The position numbers and the translations under genes are program-made. From Planctomycetota bacterium (GTDB taxonomy: Bacteria; Planctomycetota; Planctomycetia; Isosphaerales; Isosphaeraceae), in NCBI GenBank assembly GCA_028291545.1, contig JAQGHR010000117.1:1-32231 (forward strand): DNA of 32,231 nucleotides, in the 5' to 3' direction. The notes beneath the pieces are model-generated. The model ran no database searches. It saw nothing but the letters and a program-made list of their open reading frames with translations, and was not told the DNA's origin. Position 1 is the stretch's first letter. Every line of letters begins with the position of its first letter. Below are positions 1 to 10,630 of the stretch, in pieces.

Positions 1-43
1 CGGCCAGGATGGCGCGGGCGTCGGGGTGATCGAGGAGCGACAT
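1..43 (-). CDS. Start of a protein cut by the window edge
   Basis: Only the first 14 codons are inside the window; they read MSLLDHPDARAILA. A clean ribosome binding site (GGGAGG on the minus strand, positions 51-56) sits 7 nt before the ATG, which makes this a credible real start. The gap to the stop of the preceding gene is only 31 nt, so it may be co-transcribed with the two unknown genes upstream. From memory, the N-terminus resembles that of IS701-like transposases found in planctomycetes, but 14 residues cannot establish this. Confidence 0.45.
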   Translation of the reverse strand, partial: MSLLDHPDARAILA

Positions 44-74
44 GGCGGTGCCTCCCGTCGGTGGCCTCCGGCCC

Positions 75-584
75 TCATCCTAACTCCCGGCACGCGTAAG
101 CAATAGTGGAATCGGTGACAGTCCAACTAATGCCAAAGTGCTGGTTGAGGTGTTCGCGCCAGGGAGTCCGAATGCGGCAAACTCGCCGCCCCTCCGTCGC
201 CAGCATTTCGAGGTCGGCCTTGGAGACCGTGTGTAATTCGCGTAGGTCGACGATCGATTCCGGCAAGTCGATCGGCTCGGGCGCCTTCGGCAGGAAATAC
301 CATCCGGGCATCAGGTGGCGTCGGAGTTGATCCCGGATCGTGCTTCCTTTAAGCATTCCCGTCTCAACGATTTCTTGGCAAGGCCGGACGACGGCGATCA
401 CGACTCGCGGGGTCCTGGTGTCGTGAAGGTCGCACTCCTGCGTCAGTATTATGGCGCGGGCTATATAGATTATCGGAGATCGTCCGCCTGACTGAGGCTC
501 CGCCGGATCCATATCGAGGATCGAGCAACCGTCAATGATATCCCCTTGCGACAATCCGTCCTGCGGCGGAACCGCTAGGTACAT
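75..584 (-). CDS. Unrecognised cytosolic protein with QGDI and TQECDL motifs
   Basis: 169 residues with no signal peptide or membrane segment; I do not recognise the family with confidence. An N-terminal LSQGDIIDGC stretch (about residues 11-20) is followed by an IILTQECDLHD stretch (about residues 45-55). The pairing of QGDI with a Thr-Gln-x-Cys-Asp-Leu motif after a beta strand looks like a conserved core, and its Cys, Asp and His could bind metal or be catalytic. The ATG lies 3 nt after the stop of the upstream gene, with GGGAG in good position, so the two are almost certainly translated as a pair. An uncharacterised two-gene accessory module is possible, but no function is assigned. Confidence 0.75.
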   Translation of the reverse strand: MYLAVPPQDGLSQGDIIDGCSILDMDPAEPQSGGRSPIIYIARAIILTQECDLHDTRTPRVVIAVVRPCQEIVETGMLKGSTIRDQLRRHLMPGWYFLPKAPEPIDLPESIVDLRELHTVSKADLEMLATEGRRVCRIRTPWREHLNQHFGISWTVTDSTIAYACRELG

Positions 585-587
585 GAA

Positions 588-1349
588 TCACTCCCGCGAT
601 CGCCAGGTAATGGGTGGATTGAACGGCCAGGTATGGACTCGCTTTGCCTGGACTCTCACCCCGGGACCGGGCAAGGGCAGAAATGGGGGCGAGTCTTCCA
701 TCGGCTCGGGCGCAGGGCCGATCGGGAATTCGGCGACCCAGCGTGCCTTGACCGGTGTTCCCCTCTGCGACTGCGAAAGCCTGGCGAGAGCCTCAGCGAC
801 GGGATCGGTCGTCGAAGCGTTGATTCCACCTTCTACAAGATCGAGCGTGAACGAGTCGCAATCGACGTTGACGACGAGGGGTGTCTTGGGGAGTTCCGGA
901 AGTTCGACAAAACCGGTTCCGAGCTGTGGGATACAGATTTTGAATTGCCACTGATCGAGTACTGCCGAGAGCGGCCCGAAGATCCACCATAGTTCGTCGA
1001 GGTGGGCGCAGACATCCGGGCCTAGATCGGTCGAGTAGCCGGCGTCCTCAATAGCCGAAAGCATTCGGTAGCAATGCCCGCGAAATGCGAGGAGAAGTTT
1101 GGCGGCCATTCTCAACGAGTAGAGTTGCTCGATAGTGCAGGTCTTCCCGGTTGAGATCGCCTGGGCGATGGTCCTGGTGGACTCACGCCATGCCAGGAGA
1201 TCCTGGAGATTTCGCGCCAGCAACTCCTCGGCACGACGAAATGCCATCGCTTCGTCGTGGTCATCTTTCCAACCCTCCGAGCGCAATGACTCCCCCACCG
1301 CGCGAGTTGATCGCTCGAAGCCCGCGAACTCCTGATCGCTGATCCTCAT
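588..1349 (-). CDS. Unrecognised 253-residue protein, partner of the next gene
   Basis: Soluble-looking protein with no signal peptide. The first 120 or so residues are rich in Arg, Glu, Ala and Leu and look helical; the second half is more beta-like and ends in a Pro-rich stretch (PPFLPLPGPG, about residue 224). The family is not recognised. A GGGGAC sequence about 8 nt before the ATG can serve as the ribosome binding site. It is the first gene of a tight minus-strand set with the 169-residue gene (3 nt gap). The TGA at 588-590 comes just before the next ATG, so translational coupling is likely. Confidence 0.7.
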   Translation of the reverse strand: MRISDQEFAGFERSTRAVGESLRSEGWKDDHDEAMAFRRAEELLARNLQDLLAWRESTRTIAQAISTGKTCTIEQLYSLRMAAKLLLAFRGHCYRMLSAIEDAGYSTDLGPDVCAHLDELWWIFGPLSAVLDQWQFKICIPQLGTGFVELPELPKTPLVVNVDCDSFTLDLVEGGINASTTDPVAEALARLSQSQRGTPVKARWVAEFPIGPAPEPMEDSPPFLPLPGPGVRVQAKRVHTWPFNPPITWRSRE

Positions 1350-1432
1350 GTCATTGTCCCCGAAGCATTCGCGGCCACCATCAGGTAGTCCCCGATCATG
1401 CCATTATAGCAACGTCGCGCAACGCGCCCTAC

Positions 1433-2746
<1,314 letters not shown>

Positions 2747-2988
2747 CGGAGGATCTCGCCCGCGAGAGTGTGTCTTGGAAAGGGTGGAAGCGATAGTCTA
2801 GACGACCCCCGGGAAAGACGAAAGCCCTTGGAACGAAGCTGCAGGGCGATTGCAAAGTCGAAATCCAAGATTTCCCTCGATGGGTTCCTGCCCGAACCAG
2901 CCGCTTGCCTCGCGAGGGCCGGTCGAGTCTATTGGCGCCCGCGACGAATCCTACCCCGCCTACCCTCACGCCTCGCGAGGCCCTCTCC

Positions 2989-4950
2989 ATGCGACGCGCC
3001 CTACCGCTTTGCCTCGTCCTCGTCCTGATCTCCCACCTCGCGATGGCCGACGATGGCCCGATCGAGAAGGCGCTGGCCAGACCGATCCTCGGGCCGGGTC
3101 AGACGCTGGCCGAGGTCCAGGAATTCGTCGAGCCCCGCATCCCGGCCATGCCCCAGGTCAAGACGGCCGCCGAATGGACCGCCAGGGCGAAGCAATATCG
3201 CGAGGATGTCCACAAGAAGGTCCTCTTTCGCGGCGAGGCCGAGCGCTGGCGAGCGATCTCGACCAGGCCCGAATGGCTCGGCGAGATCGAGGGCGGACCG
3301 GGCTATCGCATCAAGAAATTGCGCTTTGAGGTCGTCCCCGGCCTCTGGATTCCCGCGCTCCTGTACGAGCCGACCGTCCTGCGGGGCAAGGTGCCGGTCG
3401 TGCTCAACGTGAATGGTCACGACGCCAAGGGGAAGGCGGCCGACTACAAGCAGATTCGCTGCATCAATCAGGCCAAGCGCGGCATTCTCGCGCTGAACCT
3501 GGAATGGTTCGGCATGGGGCAGCTCGGGGGCAAGGGGTTCGGCCACGGGCTGATCAACGCGGTCGACCTGTGCGGCACCAGCGGCATCGCGCTCCATTAT
3601 CTCGCCATGTCGCGCGGGATTGACATCCTGCTCTCGCACGAGAACGCCGACCCGTCTCGCGTGGGCGTCACCGGCCTTTCCGGCGGCGGCTGGCAGACCA
3701 TTTTCGTCAGTTCGCTCGACTCTCGCGTCACGCTCACCGACCCCGTCGCCGGCTATTCCAGCTACCGGACGCGCATGCGATTCTTCTCCGACCTCGGCGA
3801 CTCCGAACAGACCCCGTGCGACCTCGGCACGGTTGTGGACTACGCCCATCTCACCGCGATGATGGCGCCCCATCCCACGCTCTTGACCTTCAACGGCAAG
3901 GACAACTGCTGCTTCGCCGCGCCCCATGCCTTGCCGCCGTTGATCGAGGCGGCGGGTCCGATCTTCCGGCTGTTCGGGGTGGAGGGGAATCTGCGTGCCC
4001 ATGTGAACTTCGATCCCGGCACGCACAATTACGGCCTCGACAACCGTCAAGCGTTCTACCAGATGATCTCGGATCATTGGTCGCGGCCGGATCAAATCTT
4101 CAATCCTAGGGAGATCCCGTCGGACGCGGAGGTGAAGACGGCGGAGGCGCTGAAGGTGGAACTGCCGAAGGACAATCTGACGATTCAGACTCTGGCGCAG
4201 TCCCTGGCCGAGAAACTGCCGAAGACCGGCGAGACGTCCGGCAATGGGACCATCCCCGGCGAACGCTCCACCCTCCTTCGCTCCATCGTCCGGCCGGTCG
4301 GCGGGGATGTCTCCGCGGAGAAGGGCGGCGAGGAGGAATCCGACGGCATCACGCGTACGTTCTGGAAGGTGAAGATCGGTCAATCGTGGACGATTCCGGC
4401 CGTGGAGCTGGCCCGGGGCAAGCCGGAGAAGGGGACGACCATTCTTTTCGGTGACGAGGGCCGGGCCAAGCTCGCGGCGCACACGAGTCGTCTGCTCGGC
4501 GAGGGTCGCCGCGTGATCGCGATCGACCCGTACGCCTTCGGGGAAGCGGTCACGCCGTCTCACGGCTATCTGTTCTCCCTGATGATCGCCACCATCGGCG
4601 AGCGTGCGCTCGGCGTGGATTGCGGCCAAGTCGCGGCCGTGGCCCGATGGCGAGCCGACGTTGATGGCGCCGCCCCGACCATCGAATCGGCCGGGCCGAG
4701 GACCAGCACAATTGCGATCGTCGCGGCCGCGATGGAGCCGAAAGCGATCGGCTCGATCGTCCTGCACAGGCCGCTCGGCAGCCTCAAGGAGATCCTGGAT
4801 TCCGGCCAGGAATTCTCCTCAAGCCCCGAGCAATTCTGCTTCGGCCTCCTGACGCATTTCGACCTGCGCGAGATCATCGCCATGATCCCCCCTCAGCGCG
4901 TCTCCGTCCACGACGCGGGCGAAAGCGTGAAAAGACGGCTTCTCCCGTAG
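2989..4950 (+). CDS. Exported alpha/beta-hydrolase, acetylxylan-esterase type
   Basis: 653 residues from the ATG at 2989. This start is preferred over an in-frame start at 2905 because it opens directly with a signal peptide (MRRALPLCLVLVLISHLA, cut near A-D). Residues 100-390 form an alpha/beta-hydrolase core. The nucleophile is S231 in GLSGGGW, the likely acid is D305 in NGKDNCCF, and the histidine is H346 in PGTHNYG. Residues 400-653 form a second Rossmann-like half (TTILFGDEGRAKL, then GRRVIAIDPYAFGEA) without a visible triad, perhaps a degenerate duplicate or accessory lid. It probably removes ester groups from plant polysaccharide outside the cytosol. The substrate is inferred from the fold and from the neighbouring xylA. 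A peptidase of the prolyl oligopeptidase clan is the main alternative. Confidence 0.85.
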   Translation: MRRALPLCLVLVLISHLAMADDGPIEKALARPILGPGQTLAEVQEFVEPRIPAMPQVKTAAEWTARAKQYREDVHKKVLFRGEAERWRAISTRPEWLGEIEGGPGYRIKKLRFEVVPGLWIPALLYEPTVLRGKVPVVLNVNGHDAKGKAADYKQIRCINQAKRGILALNLEWFGMGQLGGKGFGHGLINAVDLCGTSGIALHYLAMSRGIDILLSHENADPSRVGVTGLSGGGWQTIFVSSLDSRVTLTDPVAGYSSYRTRMRFFSDLGDSEQTPCDLGTVVDYAHLTAMMAPHPTLLTFNGKDNCCFAAPHALPPLIEAAGPIFRLFGVEGNLRAHVNFDPGTHNYGLDNRQAFYQMISDHWSRPDQIFNPREIPSDAEVKTAEALKVELPKDNLTIQTLAQSLAEKLPKTGETSGNGTIPGERSTLLRSIVRPVGGDVSAEKGGEEESDGITRTFWKVKIGQSWTIPAVELARGKPEKGTTILFGDEGRAKLAAHTSRLLGEGRRVIAIDPYAFGEAVTPSHGYLFSLMIATIGERALGVDCGQVAAVARWRADVDGAAPTIESAGPRTSTIAIVAAAMEPKAIGSIVLHRPLGSLKEILDSGQEFSSSPEQFCFGLLTHFDLREIIAMIPPQRVSVHDAGESVKRRLLP

Positions 4951-5066
4951 GCTTATCACCTGGCCGAGGGTCGAAGGGACTGGCAGGCGAAACCGGGACC
5001 GCGTTCCCCCGAGGGCCGCGGGGAGCGCACGCCCCGCGAATAAACGTGCTCGCCGGCGGCTCCGCG

Positions 5067-5096
5067 TTGAAACCACCACCGGCCCCGATGTAGAAT
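5067..5096 (+). promoter_or_regulatory. Sigma-70-type promoter candidate for the propeller-HEAT-haem gene
   Basis: TTGAAA at 5067-5072 and TAGAAT at 5091-5096 are each one base from consensus and are separated by 18 bp. Transcription would begin near 5103, about 70 nt before the ATG at 5173, which has its own GGGGA ribosome binding site. Predicted from sequence only. Confidence 0.45.
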
Positions 5097-5172
5097 TCCA
5101 GGTAGCATCCGGCCACCCTCCGCATTCCTGCCCGCCTCGCGAAGCCATCGTTACACCCAACGGGGAATCTTC

Positions 5173-8100
5173 ATGCCCGTGATCGCGCCCCGGCGGATCC
5201 TATCCGCCCTGTTCGTCGTTGCCATGATGGCAACCTCCGCACTCGCCGCCAACAAGCCGAAGGTGCCGGAGGGGTTCGAGATCCGGCTCGTCGCCACCGT
5301 CCCGGCGGTGCAGTATCCCTGCCAGGTCGCCACGGCGCCCGGGGGCATGCTGTTCGTCGCCGAGGACCCGATGGACCAGGTCGGGCCGTATGAGTCCAAG
5401 AACGGCCGGATCTTGCTCTTTCGCGACGGCAAGGACCCGGTCGTCTTCGCCGAGGGCTTCCGCGCGGTCCAGGGCATGGCGTGGCACAACAATTCGCTGT
5501 ACGTGAGCCACATGCCGTTCCTCACGATCGTCAAGGACACCGACGGCGACGGCAAATCCGACAGCAAGACGGACCTGTTCAAGGACCTCGGCCCGACGAA
5601 CAACCAGGGGCTGAACGACCACATCGTCAGCGGTCTGCAATTCGGCATGGACGGCTGGCTGTACATCTCGGTCGGCGACAAGGGCATCCCCAGGGCGACG
5701 GGGCCGGACGGCAAGTCCATCCAGATCAAGGGCGGCGGCTCCGTCCGCTGTCGGCCGGACGGCACGGGCATCGAGGTCATCGCGACGGGGACGCGCAATC
5801 ATCTGGAAATCAACCTGGATGCTCAGGACAATATTTTTTCCTACGACAACACCGACGACGGCCTCGGCTGGTGGACCCGCGTCACGCACCATATCGACGG
5901 CGGCTACTATGGCTATGCCTACGATTATCACACCCGTCCCGATCGCTTCCTGAACCGCATGGCCGAATTCGGCGGCGGCTCTCCGTGTGGCGCAATCTTC
6001 TACAAGGAAGATGCCTGGCCCGAGAAATACCGCAACGTCGGCTACTGGGCCGAGTGGGGCAAGGGCAAGGTCCACGCCTTCAAGTTCAAGCCCAAGGGTG
6101 CGTCGTTCGAGATCGCGGAGGAGATCAATTTCGCCGTGCCCGATGGCGTCGAGAATTTCCGGCCGATCGACATGGCCGTCTCCTACGACGGCAAGACCAT
6201 GTACGTGGCCGACTGGGGCATGGGCGGCTGGGGATCGAAGACGGAGAAGGTCGGCCGGGTGTGGGCGATCTCGCCCAAGGAAGAGGTCAAGACGCGGCCT
6301 CGCGGCAAGGACTCCGACTCGGTCGCCGATCAGATCAAGCAGCTCGACCACGCCTCCTTCAATGAGCGGATCCGGGCGCAGGAGGCGCTGATCAAGAAGG
6401 GCCGCGAGGCGCTCGGACCCGTCACCACGGCCCTGGCCGACACGAAGCTCGATCCCGTGGCCAGACGGCATCTGATCTGGGCGCTCGATGGAATCGCCGG
6501 AGGCACGCCCGAGGCGACGATGCCGATCCTGGATCAGTTCAAGTCGTCCGTCCCCGACCTCCGCGCGCAGGCGGCGCGGGCCGTCGGCCTGCGAGCGGCG
6601 GGAATTGCGGTCGAGCCCCTGAAACTCCTCGTCCTGGACTTCGATCCCTCCGTGAAGCTCCAGGCCCTGATCGCCCTGGGACGTCTCGGCGATCCCTCCG
6701 CGCTCCCGGCAATCGTCCCCGTCGTGACCGATGCCGACCCCTATGTGGCGTTCGCCGCGAGGGTCGCCCTGCGTCGCATCGGCGACTGGAAGAAGACGGC
6801 CGAGATCGCCGGGAAGTCCGGAGACGCCAAGGCCCGCCTCGGCGTCCTTTCGGCGATGGACGAGCAGTACGACCCGGCCGCCGTGGGTGTGCTGATCGAG
6901 TACCAGATGAACTCCGATCATCCGGCCGAGGAACGGATCAAGGCGCTGCAATATCTGTCCTCGGTCCACCGCAAGAGCAAGCCGTGGGACGGCTCATGGT
7001 GGGGCACACGACCGGCGGCGGGCGAGCCCCCGGCGAAAGAAATTGCCTGGGAGGCGACGCCGGCCATCGTCGCGGCCATCCATCAGTCCGTGTCCGATGG
7101 TGAACTCTCCGTTCGGCTCGCCGGAATCGCGGCCGTGAAGGAGACCAAGGATAGTGAGGCGCTCCCCATCTTGCGGGAACGGCTCGGAAAGGAACCGGAA
7201 ACCGAAGCTCGTAAGCAGATCGCTTTGACGTTGGGGGCCTTGAAGGACAAGGCGTCCCTGCCGATCCTCACCGCCACGTTGCGCGACGCGAAAGCCCCCG
7301 AACCCTTGCGAGAAGCGGCGCTCACCGCCGTCGAGTTGATCGGCACGGATGTAGCGGCGGCGGCCCTGGTGGACTTGTTGAAATCGGACGGGCTGACCGT
7401 GGATCGGCAGCCGCGGGTCCTGGCCGCGCTGGGCAAGTTCAAGGTGATGAGCAGCCTGGAGGCAGTCGTCGCCAAGCTCGACAGCCCCAACTCCGGGGTC
7501 CGCGTCGCGGCGGCGGAGTCGGCGGCGAAGTTCAACAGGATCGGTCCGGTCAGCCCCAAGCTCCGGCCGCTCGTCACGGACGCCAACGTCGAGGTCCGCA
7601 AGGCCGCCATCGCCGCGCTGGGGATCTTGCAGGACCGCGTGGCGATCCCCGCCCTGCTGATCGCGGCCGAGAAGGACGACACGCGATTCGAATCCACCCG
7701 CGCCCTCGCCGCGATGCCGGACCTGCGATCGTTGCAGGTCTACCTGCACGGCCTCACGGACAAGAACGCGGACCTCCGCAAGGAATCCGCCGCGGCCCTC
7801 GCGTCGATCCGCGACAAGGCCGCGCCGGTGCTGGAATCGCTGGCCGAACGGCACGAGCTTTCGCCCGCGGCGCTGCCCGAGCTGACGAAGGTCTTCACGG
7901 GCGTCCAGCCGATCATGAGCTGGCAGATCGTCGGGCCGGTCAAGCTCGATGAGAAGCCATCGTTCTCGGTCGAGGCGCCGATCGATCTCTCGGCAAGCCT
8001 CCACGGCGCGGACGGAAAGGCCCTGAAGTGGAAGGCGGAGAAGGCGATCGACGGCAAGGGGCAGGTTGATCTCAACAAGGTCTTCAACAACCCTCCCGAA

Positions 8101-8877
8101 GCGGCGGCATACGCTTATGCCGAGTTGAAATCGTCGGTCGCTCGCAAGGCCCAGTTCGTTGGCGGGTCGGACGACACGCTGACCGTCTGGGTGAATGGCA
8201 ATAAGGTTTACGACTTCCAGGACCGTCGCGGCTTCGACCCTGAAGCCGCACGCTTCGAGGCGGATCTCGTCGCCGGGGTGAACCGGATTCTCGTCAACTG
8301 CGGCAACCGGGGCGGCCCGTGGTCGTTCTCCGTGGCCGCGTCGTCGCCGAGCGAATACGCCTTCCTCAAGGCCCCGTCCTCGGCCGCGTTCGACCCCGAC
8401 GCCTACCGTCAGTTCGCGCTCAACCAGAAGGGTTCCGCCGAGAAGGGCAAGGTGCTGTTCGCCGACCTGAAGGGGCTGGCCTGCATCAAGTGCCACGCCA
8501 TCAAGGGGCAAGGCGGCACGGTCGGACCGGACCTGGCGGATATCGGCGTGAAGTATCCGAAGGACGAGATCATCCAGTCGATCCTGTACCCCTCGGCCAA
8601 GATTTTCTCGGGCTATGAGCCGGTGTCCGTGGCGCTCAACGACGGTCGCATCCTGACGGGTATCGTCAAGGGAGACACGGCCGAAGGGCTGGAGATCCTG
8701 GACGCGGAAGCCAAGACGATCAAGATCGCCAGGGCCGACATCGACGAGAAGAAGGTCAGCAACGTCTCGCTCATGCCCACGGGCCTGGCGGAGGGACTGA
8801 CGAAGGGGGATTTCGCGGACCTGATCTCGTATCTGGAAACGCTGAAGGACAAGCCGGTGGCTGCGGCGAAACCGTGA
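5173..8877 (+). CDS. Exported propeller-HEAT-cytochrome protein (PVC type)
   Basis: 1,234 residues with a signal peptide (residues 1-26, ending SALAA). In order: a six-bladed propeller of the PQQ-sugar-dehydrogenase-like type (about 30-375, starting KVPEGFEIRLVATVP); many HEAT repeats (about 395-910, recurring patterns such as VRKAAIAALGIL); a beta-sandwich like those of carbohydrate-binding modules (about 915-1065, with GGSDDTLTVWVNGNKVYDF); and a C-terminal c-type haem domain with C1104-x-x-C1107-H1108 and M1201 (SLMPTG) as possible distal ligand. This matches the membrane-bound dehydrogenase-like and haem-binding domain families that are greatly expanded in Planctomycetes and Verrucomicrobia. 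It is probably a periplasmic redox enzyme acting on a sugar or polyol, with the haem passing on electrons; the substrate is unknown. GGGGAA lies 6 nt before the ATG. Confidence 0.9.
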   Translation: MPVIAPRRILSALFVVAMMATSALAANKPKVPEGFEIRLVATVPAVQYPCQVATAPGGMLFVAEDPMDQVGPYESKNGRILLFRDGKDPVVFAEGFRAVQGMAWHNNSLYVSHMPFLTIVKDTDGDGKSDSKTDLFKDLGPTNNQGLNDHIVSGLQFGMDGWLYISVGDKGIPRATGPDGKSIQIKGGGSVRCRPDGTGIEVIATGTRNHLEINLDAQDNIFSYDNTDDGLGWWTRVTHHIDGGYYGYAYDYHTRPDRFLNRMAEFGGGSPCGAIFYKEDAWPEKYRNVGYWAEWGKGKVHAFKFKPKGASFEIAEEINFAVPDGVENFRPIDMAVSYDGKTMYVADWGMGGWGSKTEKVGRVWAISPKEEVKTRPRGKDSDSVADQIKQLDHASFNERIRAQEALIKKGREALGPVTTALADTKLDPVARRHLIWALDGIAGGTPEATMPILDQFKSSVPDLRAQAARAVGLRAAGIAVEPLKLLVLDFDPSVKLQALIALGRLGDPSALPAIVPVVTDADPYVAFAARVALRRIGDWKKTAEIAGKSGDAKARLGVLSAMDEQYDPAAVGVLIEYQMNSDHPAEERIKALQYLSSVHRKSKPWDGSWWGTRPAAGEPPAKEIAWEATPAIVAAIHQSVSDGELSVRLAGIAAVKETKDSEALPILRERLGKEPETEARKQIALTLGALKDKASLPILTATLRDAKAPEPLREAALTAVELIGTDVAAAALVDLLKSDGLTVDRQPRVLAALGKFKVMSSLEAVVAKLDSPNSGVRVAAAESAAKFNRIGPVSPKLRPLVTDANVEVRKAAIAALGILQDRVAIPALLIAAEKDDTRFESTRALAAMPDLRSLQVYLHGLTDKNADLRKESAAALASIRDKAAPVLESLAERHELSPAALPELTKVFTGVQPIMSWQIVGPVKLDEKPSFSVEAPIDLSASLHGADGKALKWKAEKAIDGKGQVDLNKVFNNPPEAAAYAYAELKSSVARKAQFVGGSDDTLTVWVNGNKVYDFQDRRGFDPEAARFEADLVAGVNRILVNCGNRGGPWSFSVAASSPSEYAFLKAPSSAAFDPDAYRQFALNQKGSAEKGKVLFADLKGLACIKCHAIKGQGGTVGPDLADIGVKYPKDEIIQSILYPSAKIFSGYEPVSVALNDGRILTGIVKGDTAEGLEILDAEAKTIKIARADIDEKKVSNVSLMPTGLAEGLTKGDFADLISYLETLKDKPVAAAKP

Positions 8878-8892
8878 TCGGAGGAAGAGGGA

Positions 8893-9019
8893 GGATTCAC
8901 CACGGAGACCACAGGGGACACGCAGAGGGATAGAATGGAGACGGGAGAAGGAACGGCGGGTGAATCCACCTCGATCCTTCTCCCTCTCGACTTTCCCCCG
9001 TGCTCCCCGTGGTGAATCC
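8893..9019. repeat. Palindromic intergenic repeat
   Basis: A perfect 13-bp inverted repeat (GGATTCACCACGG at 8893-8905 and its complement at 9007-9019) bounds about 127 bp. The inner arms also match imperfectly; for example a GAGACGGGAGAAGG stretch is mirrored by a similar one on the other strand. The TTCACCACGGAG type of sequence is, from memory, a recurrent intergenic repeat in planctomycetes and some other phyla. It lies between the haem protein and the aldehyde dehydrogenase and may act as a transcription terminator. Confidence 0.65.
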
Positions 9020-9056
9020 CCCCGCTTCACCCGGATCGTCCATCCCGGGCAGCCCC

Positions 9057-10580
9057 ATGTTCGATGACGTCCTCCATCGTCTCGGCCTCTCCGACGTCAA
9101 CTCCGGCGCATGCGGCCGGGGCTGGATCTCATGGCCCTCGGGGGAGATGCGACCCTCCTTCAACCCGGCCACGGGCGAGCCGATCGCTCGGGTCTTGATG
9201 GGGGGACCGGAGGATTACGACCGTGTCACGAACGACGCGGTCGAAGTCTTCGCCTCCTGGCGGACCGTCCCCGCGCCAAGGCGTGGCGAGGTCGTCCGCA
9301 AGATTGGTCTGGCTCTGCGCGAGAACAAAGACGACCTCGGCATGCTCGTCACGCTGGAGACCGGTAAGATCCTCGACGAGGGCCGGGGCGAGGTCCAGGA
9401 GATGATCGACATGGCCGACTTCGCGGTCGGGCTGTCGAGGCAACTCCATGGATTGACCATCGCGAGCGAACGGCCGGATCATCGCATGTTCGAGCAGTGG
9501 CATCCGCTCGGCCCGGTGGGCGTGATCACGGCGTTCAATTTCCCCGTGGCCGTGTGGGCGTGGAACGCGATGCTCGCGGCGGTGTGCGGTGATACGACGA
9601 TCTGGAAGCCCTCGCCCGAGACGCCGCTGACGGCCATCGCGGTGCAGAATCTCGTGAATCGCGTGTGCGAATCCGAAGGCTACCCGGGCGTGTTCACGCT
9701 CTGCGCGGGCGAGGCCGCGGACGTGGGCGAGGCGATGATCCACGATCCCCGCTTGCCCCTGATCTCGGCCACCGGCAGTTGCCGCATGGGCTGGCGTGTG
9801 GGCGAGGTCGTGGGGCGCCGACTGGGCCGGGCGCTCCTGGAACTCGGCGGCAATAACGCGGCGATCGTGACGCCGGACGCGAATCTGGACCTCGCCCTGC
9901 GCGGCATTGTGTTCGCCGCCGTCGGCACGGCCGGTCAGCGCTGCACGACGCTCAGGCGATTGATCGTCCACGAATCCATCGCCGAGGAGCTGATCGGCCG
10001 CCTCACGCAGGTCTATGCCAGCCTGTCGATTGGCGACCCGTGGGACGAATCGACGCTCGTCGGTCCTCTGATCAGCGAGGCCGCCGTCGTCGGGATGATG
10101 GAGGCTCTGGATCAGGCCCGCGCGCAAGGCGGGACCGTCGTTTGCGGCGGCACGCGTCTTCCGCGTCCCGGCCACTTCGTCTCGCCCGCGATCGTCCGGG
10201 CGCATCCCGGAATGGCGATCGCGCGGGAGGAGACGTTCGCGCCGATCCTGTACGTGATCACGTATCGGACGCTCGACGACGCCATCGCCATCCAGAACGG
10301 CGTGACGCAGGGGCTGTCGTCGGCGATTTTCACCGATCGGCTCTCCGAGGCCGAGCGGTTCCTCTCGGTCACGGGGTCCGACTGCGGGCTGGCGAACGTG
10401 AACCTGGGCACCTCGGGCGCGGAGATCGGCGGCGCGTTCGGGGGCGAGAAGGCCACCGGGGGCGGACGCGAGTCCGGCTCGGACGCCTGGAAGCAATACA
10501 TGCGGCGGCAGACCTGTGTGGTCAACGGAGGTTCCGACCTGCCGCTGGCCCAGGGGGTGCGATTCGACATTCCTTCGTGA
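9057..10580 (+). CDS. ALDH7-type aldehyde dehydrogenase (aminoadipate semialdehyde type)
   Basis: NAD(P)-dependent aldehyde dehydrogenase of 507 residues. The general base is E262 (LLELGGNN) and the catalytic cysteine is C296 (GTAGQRCTTLRR). The GQRCTTLRRL and NFPVAVWAWN segments are typical of the antiquitin/ALDH7 group, whose members oxidise alpha-aminoadipic semialdehyde (open form of piperideine-6-carboxylate) in lysine breakdown. The ATG at 9057 is chosen; a GTG at 9000 in the same frame lies inside the palindromic repeat and would add a Pro/Ser-rich leader not expected in this family. The ribosome binding site is weak (GGGCAG). No lysine catabolism partner is adjacent, so the substrate is inferred from the family. 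Confidence 0.92.
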   Translation: MFDDVLHRLGLSDVNSGACGRGWISWPSGEMRPSFNPATGEPIARVLMGGPEDYDRVTNDAVEVFASWRTVPAPRRGEVVRKIGLALRENKDDLGMLVTLETGKILDEGRGEVQEMIDMADFAVGLSRQLHGLTIASERPDHRMFEQWHPLGPVGVITAFNFPVAVWAWNAMLAAVCGDTTIWKPSPETPLTAIAVQNLVNRVCESEGYPGVFTLCAGEAADVGEAMIHDPRLPLISATGSCRMGWRVGEVVGRRLGRALLELGGNNAAIVTPDANLDLALRGIVFAAVGTAGQRCTTLRRLIVHESIAEELIGRLTQVYASLSIGDPWDESTLVGPLISEAAVVGMMEALDQARAQGGTVVCGGTRLPRPGHFVSPAIVRAHPGMAIAREETFAPILYVITYRTLDDAIAIQNGVTQGLSSAIFTDRLSEAERFLSVTGSDCGLANVNLGTSGAEIGGAFGGEKATGGGRESGSDAWKQYMRRQTCVVNGGSDLPLAQGVRFDIPS

Positions 10581-10630
10581 AGCGCACTTGGTGCGAAATC
10601 GGGGGCGCCGTACCCCGGATCCTCCCGCAC

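Noticed and set aside
6994..9030. 678-codon minus-strand frame
   Set aside because: Opposite the HEAT and haem parts of the large exported protein, which has clear domains; no ribosome binding site or domain on the minus strand.
10583..10595. Short hairpin CGCAC-TTG-GTGCG after the aldehyde dehydrogenase stop
   Set aside because: Only 5 bp with a 3-nt loop and no T-run; too weak to call a terminator.
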